Of a DNA stretch of 64,000 nucleotides, positions 1-13,200 are shown one piece after another. A program made the translations under genes and the position numbers. Numbering within the stretch: position 1 is the stretch's first letter; every line of letters starts with the position of its first letter. The notes beneath the pieces were generated by a model, which searched no databases, was not told where the DNA came from, and saw only the letters and a program-made list of their open reading frames with translations. The stretch is from Lottia gigantea (taxonomy: Eukaryota > Mollusca > Gastropoda > Lottiidae), in assembly GCF_000327385.1 (NCBI RefSeq), contig NW_008708458.1, positions 3,244,192 to 3,308,191 of the forward strand, written 5' to 3'.

Positions 1-1253
1 TACCAGCAATAGTTGTTTATTTAATCTTCAATTAATCTTTTTAATTCATTTACTTTACTTCAATTATTTTACTTAATCAGCCTGTATGTTATTTTAAGAA
101 TTATATACCTCTTATTGTACCTGTTAAAATTTAATGTAATGTATCAATAAACTATTTATCTCTTGTGTGTTCTTAATAATAAGCATTAATGTATATATAG
201 TTTGCCCATCACTTCTTCTCATTATGTGCCTGAGGACGACGGGGGAAACACGTCGAAACGTTGCATAAAACTTTAACCAGTGATTGTTGTTCCATAAAGC
301 TGTGTCTATATATCGTACTCACAATTGCTAAATGCCATTCAAAGACTTTAGCTGGACAATGTAATTAAATAAGTGAAATAAGAAATTTTCCTTGTGTTTT
401 CTGTAAAATGGACTATAATAGATACAATTTCAACTGAGTTTTCACAGCATTAGACAAATTCTTTGGCACAAAATGAACAGCAGTTTAGTTTATAGTTATT
501 ATGCATAAACAAAAGAAGTATTGAGAGTCTTATACTTTTGTTTCAGTGATATGGAAAGGAAACAGAAAATAAAGACAAAGCAAACTGTATAGAGTTTAGA
601 ACTGAATTCTCAATACAGAAGCATCTGAAAATTAACTTGTTTATCAGGCCTATAACAAAACAGTGATATTTTCAAATACACTTGAATCATCTTCCAAGAA
701 AATTAAAAACTGCTGCTTCATCCTCAATGTTTTTTGGGGCAAGACTGACACTTGAAAATCTTCACAGAAAAAGGTTATAAAAACATAATCCAAATATGAA
801 AATTAAATCCTGAACGACTGGCTTTGCTTTATCAAATATTGTTCAATTTAAGTGACTTTCTTGCCTCAAGCAGAACAGATAGACTCTTAAGACATCAACG
901 AGAATTCAAGACTTTCAGTTTCAGATGACTTACACAGCCCTTCAATGTGATTAACCACCCATCTTGCAATGGGAAGAAATGACTTTGTACATGCTTCTTG
1001 CAAAATTGTCCAAATTTCTATTCGGGTAACATTCTTGCTCTGACAGCAAAAAAATGGTAACAGAATTGAAGACTTTCAGATGAAGTCAGCAGCACATCAT
1101 AGTGATCTAGAGAACCTCTTGACTTCCAATCCAAGAGGACAGACTTTGGGAAAATTGCACTTTTTTCACACTAAAAATAACACTTTTGTTCGATTGTTAT
1201 CGTTCAGCATCGCTAATGCCACTAAGTTTATATCACAATATAATGTATCCATG
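1..1253. other. 3' flank of EXOC6, including a Penelope-tail-like repeat
   Basis: No second gene is seen. The part just below 1254 should be the EXOC6 3' UTR, but I could not choose a polyadenylation site with confidence; the reverse complement has ATTAAA near 131 and AATAAA near 17-22, both far away. Around 210-300 lies a dispersed-repeat tail listed separately. The rest is AT-rich without recognisable structure. Confidence 0.4.
212..300 (+). mobile_element. Penelope-like element tail with hammerhead-like core
   Basis: The stretch holds CTGAGGA, then a CGACG/CGTCG pair around a purine-rich loop, then a GAAAC-type box. This is the layout of the hammerhead-like motif (CTGATGA, stem II, GAAAC) known from the ends of Penelope-like retroelements. 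The first box differs from consensus by one base (G for T). It is followed by an AT-rich tail. A truncated repeat copy is the best reading; catalytic ability is not claimed. Confidence 0.35.
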
Positions 1254-4200
1254 TTATCCATGTACTGCAGTACCATTTTCTAGACCACGCAACTGTTTTA
1301 ACACTGTTTCTACTAATTTTTTCTTGTCTCTTTCGTTCTTTTTTAACGCTGTAAACAAATTATTTTTCTTCTTATCTGCATTGTTTAATCTGAAAAAGAA
1401 AAACAATGTAAAAACCAGTCAGCAGTTTATTATTTTTTTTAAGAATCATAACTTACTTTCTAAGAATCATAACTTTCTTTCTAAGAATCATAACTTTCTT
1501 TAACTTACTTTCTAAGAATCATAACTTACTTTCTAAGAATCATATCTTACTTTCTTAGAATTATAACTTACTTTCAAAGAATCATAACTTTCTAAGAATC
1601 ATAACTTTCTTTAACTTACTTTCTAAGAATCATAACTTACTTTCTTAGAATCATAACTTTCTTTAACTTTCTTTCTAAGAATCATATCTTACTTTCTTAG
1701 AATCATAACTTACTTTCAAAGAATCATAACTTTCTTTAACTTACTTTCTAAGAATCATATCTTACTTTCTTAGAATCACATCTTACTTTCTTAGAATCAT
1801 ATCTTACTTTCTTAGAATCATAACTTTCTTTAACTTACTCTCTAAGAATCATAACTTTCTTTCTAAGAATCATATCTTACTTTCTTAGAATCATATCTTA
1901 CTTTCTTAGAATCATAACTTTCTTTAACTTACTCTCTAAGAATCATATCTTACTTTCTTAGAATCATATATTACTTTCTTAGAATCATAACTTACTTTCA
2001 AAGAATTAAGCTTACTTTCTAAGAACTTACTTTAAGAATCATATGAAATGAAATGAATTGAGTTTTACGTCTTACTTTTCTGCACCATGTGGGCTCATGA
2101 AAATGGGCAAAGCCATGCAGGATGCAATGAGGGAAATTTTGCCAGGACAGCAGCATTAGCGGTCTTTAACGTGCACAACCTGTAGTACACGGGGCCTCTG
2201 TTTATTGCTTCATTCGAATGACTAGACGCCTTTCCCATATCTGCCCCTCTTACCTGTTTAAGAATCATAACTTACTCTACAGATAATAACCTACTTTTCT
2301 AAGAAAGATAACTTACTTTTCTAAGAGATTAATAGCTGTATATCGAGGTACTCTGATATATTTCGAATGTTGTTTACCATAATCAGCTAGATACATCGAC
2401 CAGTCCCAATTTATAAACAGATCTAGTAACTATAACAGACAAGAATAATTTAATAAAGTATGAGAGGGACAATTCAGTTCTTTGTTTTTATAATTTTGAC
2501 ATTCAAATGCAGATAATTTTAGACACACATGGATTTGAAGGCTCAAATTTCGACGGTGAGCTGTGAACAACAATACTGAGTGGCTAAGCTGAATAAATCC
2601 TGTTTCTGTGACTAAAGTATGATTGGTTAAAAAAATGGTGCACCTTTCCCTTAAAATCCACATTACTATCTGGGCATAACAAAAGGGAAAAATTGAAATC
2701 TTACTTGTCTCAGATCAGCAAAAGCCAGTTTTAAAGTTCCATCACTAGATCCAGGTACTGGCTCTGAATCAGCAAACTCTGAAATTATATAAACAATACC
2801 TTCAAAATTTTTTTTTTACATGGAATACTTGTTTCTGGGAGCCCCAAGGCTCTAGAATTCTTTAGCACAAAACAGTAGCATTCACCTTCTCTTTTTCGAC
2901 TGTCAAGGTATTAACATTCACAGCCAGTAGCACATGCAGCCTAGGCTTATCTTTAACATGCATACAAACTGTAGTACACAGAGCCTCTGTTTATTGTCCT
3001 GTGTATTGAACAAACCAGTTGCTTTTTCCATATCCAACCTGCATCACTGACAGGAGAAATTGAAGTATTAGAATTGTAATAATGAAGACAAACCTTCACA
3101 TTGTATTAAATCTAAATTAAATTGTTGTAATGCCCCCATTGTCATCTGTTTCACATCATTATCAACTAAAAACTCCATTAATTTAGCTGCTATATGTTGA
3201 CAAGCTGACATACACGCTGTTCTTGCTACTTTTTCCTAAAATTAAATTAGACTTATCCTGAAATTCCAGTTCTGAATAAACACATTCAAGTTTCACCTTA
3301 CTGGAGCAGTACCAGTCTTCAAAATTAACCCTTGGACCCAGTTCAACAAAAAATCTTGGGATAAGAATTTGTCTTAAGTTTAAAATCTTATATTGAGAAA
3401 TGCCATACTTACGACAAAATTGATCGTAAGAATTTTAGTTGAACAAGGCCCTGATTCACAGAAACTTAACTTTGAACGATTTTAACATTCTGTTCATCTG
3501 ATTGGTCAATCACTAAAATTACTTTAATTCTAGTTATTAACCAATTAAAATGCAAAATTTCCTAAAATTCTGGATTTTTAAAGTTAAGATTTTGAGAATA
3601 GGCCCCAAATGACAATTCCTTATTCTCAAAAAATAGTACTACCCTAGATAAAACAATTTGTCAGCGGAAATGAAATTGTAACATACAAAAACCTTTCGAG
3701 TCATAAGCCAAAAGAATTAGAAAAAAAATGCAACAATTGCTCAAGACAACGATTTAAATATTAGTCAAGTGAAGGAGGTCTTGTTAAAGGGATCTTAAGT
3801 GTAATCTATTTTAGTCGGTGCTGAGCTATCATGCATTATGGGTGTATTTCTAGTGGCTTGATCAAGGCAATGCAAATATTATTTATCATAAAAGTAAAAG
3901 GCTAAAAGGGAGAGATAACTCTTCATGCCTGAAAATGAAATGTTAGTATTAAAAATTAAAAGAAACATTAAAAGAAATGGCAATCCTATCTCATGCTTTT
4001 CAACGCAAACAAAAGACGGTTAGAAAAGCAATACCAGTCATTTAAACAAAAACAAAATCTAAACACAATCTTAATTGACAATTTATAACATATCTTCTCA
4101 GCTGCTGAGGTCCATTCAAGTGATAAATATTTTGCTGAACGGAGAAAGATCTCTATAACAGTATAGGGTTTGTCATTAATTTCATGAAATGAAATGAGCC

Positions 4201-7200
4201 AAGATTTTCAATGCGAACAACTTAACGAAGTCAGATATGAAATCTTTGAACAAATTACAATTGATCAGAACAGTAATTCTGTATAACTTGAAATTAAACG
4301 AGGGTTTACTGCCAGAAGCATCCAAACTCTATAATTCAAAGATCTTTGATTGGTTAACATTACTGCATCAAAAATTGGTATCTAATTCTCAAAAACCTAA
4401 CAAAAGATGATTTTAGTGATCCAGTTATCTGATTGGTCAATCACTAAAATTTATCTAAATTGAGTTTTATTATCCAATCAGATTATTGTTTTTTCTAAAA
4501 ATCTGGATTTTATGTTTTACATTTTTGAGAATATGGCCTCAGATATCTTAAAAACATATAGTTAGAAGTGTCAGATATTTTTGGCATCAGACCCCAAATA
4601 ATTAATTATCAAAAAATACAAATAAAATATAACCTAAGGTAGGGAAGTTGGCAGGCTTCATGCCATTACTCACTGTATACAAATAGTCTGTACTCACAGT
4701 ATCGCCTGCAACGTCATCTCTCGTGTAAAAATATCGCTTACAAAATAAAATTCATAAATCAGCCTTTGTAAGCTCAGATTCATAGCGAAGACAAATTTAA
4801 GGCATGGAAATATTGCTTACAAAATAGAATTTACAAATCAGCCGAAGTTAACTCCTTTCTGCATGTCAGATTCGTAACATGAAAGAATTTAAGGCCTAAA
4901 GCTTATAACATCAAAATCACATTTTAGCTTAAAATGTAACTTCAAAAGGTCATAGCACATGAAAATTGCTTACAAAAAATTAATTATTCTTAAACAAAAA
5001 TAACACAATCAGGTTGTTGAAGATTTCATACATAAGGTCATGGCAAAGCACCAAATTTCTGTGTAAAATTTGAGACTAAGCAGTAAAGCATGAAATGTGC
5101 AAATGAAAAAGAAAGTATAAACCAAGGAAAACATAAAGTCATATATAACTGATACAACACAAAATTAAAGGAATACTACCTCTTAGGATGACCAAAAAAT
5201 TGAAAATTTTAAACTGAATTTAAACAGATCCCTCTATAATCCAATAAATTCATTAAACTATGTATCGTTTTATATAGAGATTCTATTCTAATCATGGTAC
5301 TTGGTAAGTCTAACTGATGAATGAATACACTTATTGATCAAGTTTGAGACTAAATTTTATGTCCATTCTAAGAGGAAGTAATCCTTTAAACTTGGAATAA
5401 AATCTGGACAAAATTAAGGAAGCCTTTAAGGTTGTGTATCTTCAAATCACCGATGTGATGAAAAATATTTGAAAGTTTTCTTGTTTTCCTCATTTTAGTT
5501 GTAATTACTATTCAATTGAAAAAAAATTCCAAAACATTGTCTTTTTACAAGCTTAACACACTTAATTAGGAATTTGATTGAGAGTAAAAGTATCAAGCAA
5601 CAAATTAATATTCAATGATACATAGAAATGAAATCAATGGAGTTTTTTCATCCTACTTTTCGGAATGGAATATAGAGAAAGATGAGTGAATGAAAGAGCC
5701 TATTGCAAAATAATTATCCTTCTGCTGTCACAAATCCTGACAACAAGGGAAAAGAAATATTAAACTTTGAACTTACAGGTAAGTTAGTGAAGGACATAAA
5801 GGTACTCTGTAGGAAGGCAATTAGATCCATGATATATCCACTGGAATGACCGCGTGATTCAGTTATCGTCCAATCATACGTGGCTGTAAATAAAAATATA
5901 AATGAGTAAAAAGCTCATCCAAGGGAACATTTCCAAACAGAGGTTTAAGCTTAATCATATATGGAATAGAGAGGGGTAGTATAAGCGAAACCTGCTCTCC
6001 AATCCTTTTCATAATGGATATCTTTGAATGTTTACATTAGCTATTGTTTTGTCCATTGGACTGATGCAAGTTTGTGTGGCGTTTATATCACAATAAATGC
6101 CATTGCCTTATCACAAAAACATTAGGCGTATTAATTTTAATCGTTTTTCATTGACGTCATTGTATAAAATAGATTGTTTCCAATGTAAACAACCATGTCG
6201 GTAGTCTCAAACATTGAAACGTAAAGTAATACACCCTACTTATATTCATACTAAAGTCTTTGTATCAAAATTAGAATGTCTTGAACACGTAAATATCGGC
6301 AATAAACTGTTACCCCTTTTTTTTTCAACAAATCTAAATGTCTACCTTTTTTCTCCAAAATATGTGTCAGAATGCACAAAATCAATTCATTTTTTCTAAA
6401 CTTTGCTAAGACGCTCTATGAGAGGCTTGCGACTATGACACCACCACAGAGTAGCCAAAATTTGAATTTAGCCTCAGCAGTCCCCCCATTGAACCAGTCT
6501 GCCCCCTATTTGTATCCCCAGTCTCGGAAGGCTTGCGCTGCCACTGCATTCGTTGTCTATCAAATAATATATTAAAACTTTTACCTACCGAGTTCTAAAA
6601 ATTCATCTATTTTTAGATTAAGTTGATGATAAATATGTTGTTCAGCATCATTTCTTGCATCCTGAATAGATGAGAGATATTATTAGATATACTGGAGGGT
6701 AACAAGGTTTGTAAACAATAAACAGAAGTCACCCCAAATTGCAGAAATTTTATGGCATATATAAACTTTGATTAACTCATTTCTTTACCTTGATAACTAA
6801 ATTGCATCTCAATATTACATTCACAAAAAAATGAAATGAATGGAGTTTTACATCCTACTTTTCTGCACCATGTGGGCTAATGAAGATGGGCAACGCCATG
6901 CAGGGTGCATTGAAGGAAATTTTGCCAGGACAGCGGCATTAGCCTGCTCTTTTTCAATTTCCAACTGTCGAGGGATCTTTAACGTGCACAGTCTGTAGCA
7001 CACGGGGCCCGGTTTATTGTCCCATCTGAACGACTAGACGCTTTTTCCATGTCAGCCCCTCTTACCTTCATCACTGACAGGGGGAAACCGGGTATTACAT
7101 TCACAAGGTACTTTTAATATTTGCTATTGTGGGCCTATAATCTTCATGTAATTTCTATCAAATCAACTGTTTTATCATGTGGTCACTAGAAAGCTATACC

Positions 7201-10200
7201 CCAGTATAGTATAAAATAATTCTCACAAGGTAAATTCTATGTATTATGCTAATTTGGGCAAATAAAAATTGCTGTGATCTGGGTTATTATAATATCTTAA
7301 TTTGCGGTGAAAAAATGAAATTACCTTAAACATAGATGTTCCATGCAACCTCGACACATGTACACTGTCTTTTTCTGCCCTGAAATAGATAAATGGTCAT
7401 TAACACAACATTGTGTAGTCTTCACCAATAGGTATTTTACCAAAAAAGGATAAATCTTAGAGATTCTATCTTGATTATGTAGGCAATTACAATTCCAAAT
7501 CTTTCTCAAGCTTCAGTTATCTGGGAAAACATCTTGCTACTAGCGGTTTATGGATATTAGGGTATTTAATCAACTTTGACATCCACTCTGGATATTGGCA
7601 GTTTGTACTTTCTGTATCCAACAAGGATTAATCTTATAAATTCTGCTATGATTAAGTAAATAACAACAGTTTAAAATCAATGTTAAAATAAATTTATCTG
7701 AAAAAAAAAATTCTACTGGCTATCTATAGATATCAGGGTATTCAATTGATTTAGACATCTAAGCTGGATACTGGCAGTTTAAAGGAAAGAAATAGTCCTT
7801 CCATCCTACATATATTGTTTAACTGAAATTCTGAATTCTAAAGATATTAGGCTATTTAATAGATTTTGACATCCAGACTGGATACTGGCAGATAATTGAA
7901 AAAAAAATGATCGTACAATGTTACACATCTCTTCTGAATTCTGAATTCAATAAAATGAAAAACAAAAGCATTGAAATTTTTCTATAGCATAAGGGGGGTA
8001 TTTAAAAGATTTGACATTCATGCTGGATATTGGCAGGTAAATAAAAGAATCGACTGAACATTAATCTGGTATTTTGAAATAATGATTATGTAGACTTACC
8101 CTGTTATACTAGATATGTATTCTTCTAATAACGAACATGATTTCTCTAGGTAGTTCATATTAATAGATATTTGGATCAACTGAAACATAGTATGAAATAT
8201 ACTTTGAATCAATAATATCAAATTCCTTTCATTTACACTGACTTTATTGCAGTATCTACATAAAATATGTATATCACAGGCAGACTATCCTGTTTTGATT
8301 ACCCAATAAGGTGCAAAAATGGTCATTTATTCCACTATAACCACTCTTATCTCTATTTCATATATACTATAAGCTTGTCACAAGTATTTTTACTATCATG
8401 AAAATACTATGAATTGAACTTGATTTAGAAACTAACCCACTTTTTCATCCAATCAACATTATCTTAATTTTCTATTTAATGGCTTACTTAAAGAATAGAA
8501 ATGACTTGGAAAAATACCAGTTTGTCTCACATGTCCATAATCTATTCATAGTCAGTTCAATAAGAAGAGAATTACCATACAGAATTGCAATGAGTGGTCG
8601 ATCAAGAAAGGTCAAAAAGTCTATCTTTGTTTATCCAGACTATACGTACATGGACATTTATGATTGGTTAAAACTCCTTATTATATGCACCAATAAACAT
8701 AATGATATGATTAAGAATACATGATAATTCATTAGAAACACTAATTAATCAAATAGTTTGCTTAATTTGACACTAAAAAATAAGGAAAATCATCTTTTAT
8801 TGTTAACAATGTAACAATGGACTATTACAAAACTGACTTGCTATACATACCTGTAAGAGTCCGAAGTTAGGACGTTTAATCAACTGAGATAAGCAGCCAC
8901 CTAGTGTTTTCGTTAATAAATTATTGGTTGATTTTCTAATCATATCATCTATTTCTGTATGGCTATAAAATCAATAATCATTAAATACAACATTCCTGTA
9001 ATTTATCTCAATATTTTCCCTAACACTTCCATTTCTATAATACTTGGATAAAAGTACAAAGATCTGAGCATGTATTTTCAAAACGATCTTAGCGCTAAAA
9101 TGTCCTAGAATCAATGAGAATCAAGGAGATAAGGACTTAGGACATTCTAGCGCTAAGATCGTTTCCAGAAGATGTGGCCTGAATTACAAAATGAGAAAGT
9201 TCACAATCAGAACTGAGTAAGTATTTTCTAATGAAAAGTGGTATTAGGTGTCTAGAAAAGTAAGAATAATCTTCCTGGCTCCAAACCTGCTCAATGGTTC
9301 ACAAAAAAAGGAAGGTAAAAACAAAAACCTGACTTGATTAACTCTGAGAATAAAGAGAAAGAAGAGGAACAAACCTGAGATGTAAATCTGCTGAGAATTT
9401 TAAACAGGCGTTGATGTATTCTTTAACTTGGTTGAATACACTAGGTACAAACTGAGAGTATGGAAACCGTCTTGGAAATGGTTCCTGTAATAGTAAATTT
9501 GAAATTATGAACGTCTCAATGCAAACAACAAGTTAACCTATTGAGCCTATTAATGTTTGTTATCTACCAATGAAATGAAGTTTGAATCCTGTCTGTCTGA
9601 GTAACCAATAAAATAAAATAAATCTGCCATTTCATCTAAAGCCTTGCCCAGAGGAATGGTTTGGAACTATTGCCATTTTGTCAATATTTAACTTACAGAT
9701 TCTAACTGTTTGTCTACATATGGTAACTGTGATGTTATTAAACTGAACTCTTCAATTGTAGAAACACTAATAGGTGTATAGTTATCTTCTTGAAATATTT
9801 CATTAAAAACATCTATCCATTGGTCAGATAAAATTTCACTATAACGATCTCTGAAAATAACAAAATGACATTTAAAATTATGTATCAAAGAGTATTAAGA
9901 CCAAATAGCCTATACAGTGTCTAAAAAAAAAAACAGAACACAACTTTATGGTATACTACTCCTTAGTTTTATTACACACTATGTTTCAACAATCTACATT
10001 GTCATCATCAGGTGAAGTGAGGAAATATGGTGGTTGGTTTGTAGATGACAAGTTACCGTTCGCTTCCAGCGGATGCTGATATCGCAAACTAAGGAAATAT
10101 GGTACAAGAAGTTATATATACACACAAAAATAACAATAGCAACAATTAATTAGGGATTATTAGGAGTGGCAGTAAACAATGGGGTGACAATAAGCAACTA

Positions 10201-13200
10201 AAGTGGGGGATTATCTTGGTTGATTATGATGACTAATTAAGCTTAATTAAACTTAATGTCGTTAAAGGATTAGTACTTTAAAAAGATCAAAAACATAAGA
10301 GTTCATCCCATGCTATATTTCTCATCAGCACAGCTTAGTTTCATTTTAACAATATTTATTTCTCAAAATTATACATTATGTACATTTGCAAATATATAAA
10401 TCTGACCGATTCAGAAACAAGCGGGGCTTATATAAATCCGTCTCGGCTGTATAACATTACAAATTATTATGCAAATATGAATAAATATTACAGTATAACA
10501 CATATAGTATAGATGGTAGCTTAGTTTGATAATGTGTCTGAACTTACCTCATTTCTAACAAAAGTTCTAAAAGTCTGCCTACACTAAAACCATACCCCTG
10601 CAATATCAATACATTAATAATAGTGATATTTGCCTTCATTATTCAAATTATCTAGCTTGAGTCCAAGTCCAAATACGTTAATGAATTGATCTTAACTAAA
10701 ATAAGCAATGTGGTGAGAGTCTTGACTTACTCAACTTTTAAAACACCTAATGCCTCTCTGCAAATGGGTTTGTCAAGGTTAGTGACAACTTAGCTAATAT
10801 TATTAATAATATCATAATAGTGTATGCATACATTCAGGCACTATGTCAATTCCCCTTTTGCTGTAAAATAACACAACTCTTGTCAACCGAGCATCCCCTC
10901 TGGAGGGTGCACATACCTCCCTCCCTAAGTAATATAATAAGCTATATATTCAACCAGCCACCCATTCCATCACCTTTTTCTGTACAATAACTCAGTTCTT
11001 GTAACCTAAGTAAATCTTTCCGACAGTCCATATTGCTAATACAAATAATAACATAATAATTTACACCCATACCTTCCCGTACAATAACTCACCTTCAAGG
11101 TGTGGCAAAATAAAACTATTAATTTTTTAATCTCTAAAATTAATGTGGACATTCTACAGGATTGCTGAAAAACAGAAACAAAAGTCTTAAATAACTTACA
11201 TAATCACACATAAAAGACTTAGTATTCACTCACAGAAAACAAAGATTAAGCCAAATTAGGATTAGAAATAAAATAAATAAGCCAGAGATAAAATAATAAT
11301 CAAAATAAAACAGAGTCTATAGTAAGTAAATAAAACATTAATATATTCATTCAAATATAAAAACAAAGATAGTTTAAAGTAATACAACTGAATTATTGTA
11401 AGAGAAAAATAAAAAAAACACATTTGACTGCATCATTGAACCAATAACATTTAATCAAATATCAATTAAAATTCATGCATTAGGCAATGAGATGCAAAAT
11501 CTTCTATTCTTATAATACTTAATCATAGACACAGTAGACACTGAAAAGATATTTCTTTTACATATTGTTATATTTTGATACTGGCTCATGCAACACAATT
11601 TACTAATATAAGATCCAATTCCATATATTTTGTATGGAATATAAGGTTAGCTGGTAATATACAAGGTAAATGAACCTTCTTATTCAAATATTCAGGGGAA
11701 GAAAGGGCAGCTCTGGATATTCAGGACCCCACTTTGATGCTAAACTGATCGTGAGAATAACATTGCGGAAAACTAAACTTTTGTAATCATATAAGGTAGT
11801 TTGTTCTCTCACTCTGCAAATGTTAGCATTTAACATCAAAGTTATTGATAATATCAAAGAGGTGGATATTGGATATACATTATAAAATACAAACTTTCAA
11901 TGGTTTTAAACAAAGGTTAAAAGGTATTTTGACATGCAGGGTAAGGAAAGGTATAGCATATATATTGATCATTAGGGATTGGCTAGTCACAATGCACATT
12001 GATAATATTATGGGCAGTTAATTTATTTTAAGTTCGTCATTATATCATCTTCATCATTATGTCTTTGTAAATGTAATAGATAAAGTAATCACCCTTTTTT
12101 ATTATTAGATTTTCTCCATAAAAGTCAAAAGTTTGTTTGTCCATTGAAATCACTGATTCCCATTCTAATTTTTTTTTAACCAAATTGGGCTCCAGTAAAA
12201 AATTTTAATACACTTTCCAGTAAGAATGAACAAGTCAATTAAATTAATAGCCCAAATATCAACATAAAATATACATACACATTAACATGCACATATCATT
12301 CTTTTGAGATACAGTAAACAATTCAAGTTAAAAGTTGAATTAAATTATAACATGCTGGTTTTACAGAGAAATATCATTGTTTTATACATGCATGGCTGGT
12401 TTTAATTTGACAAGCAATAAGAGACCCTCTTAATTTTACAAATAAGCTCTTCCAATCAGTACATAAAGTTTTGTATTGAGAGAAAGTATGCATGTGTGGA
12501 GGAGTTCAATAGAAGTTAAGGGGTGTCAAATAGATGACTTGCAAATTATAACCAGACTTGTACATGCACATGATGAAATTAGTTTTAATATTGAGAAATT
12601 GATTAGAGTTAGATTGATTGATTAGAGTTAGATTGATTGATTAGAGTTTCAGAAATAAATTAGTTTTTCGGATATTGGCATGATGTATTGTGACAACATA
12701 GAATTAGCTTGATTTAGTAACAGGGCTGTAGATGCCATTCTTTGTTTTTGGGTTTTTTTCAACAAGTCAAATACATGTTGTTCATGATTTAAGATAAGTC
12801 TATAATACAAATTCTACAAAAATCTTATAATCATATTCTTTTGTGAGAAAAATTTTGATCCGAGGATATTTTGTGAATATATTAAAAAGAAGGGAGCTGT
12901 TGACTCTCTCACAGGTTTCTCATGTTAAGAACATTGTGGCTTAATTTGATAAAATGTAAATAATTTAAATCAAGACAAGAAAAGTGTCAAAATAAACAAT
13001 CTAAAAATACTCTTATGACAAACGTCTGATTTTGGCGCTCAGTTTGACAAGAAATATGAATGGTAAATATAGTAAAATCAACAGCCCTGTTTAACAGTGA
13101 ATCTTTATATATAGATACAGTCCTATCCTAATAATATATCTGATACATGATCTTAGTTATACCTCATATGACCTATTCCCCATCGTACCCAATACTAATC

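Noticed and set aside
1186-1503. 105-codon plus-strand frame
   Set aside because: It runs antisense across the last EXOC6 exon and into the 21-bp array; the peptide is low-complexity repeat.
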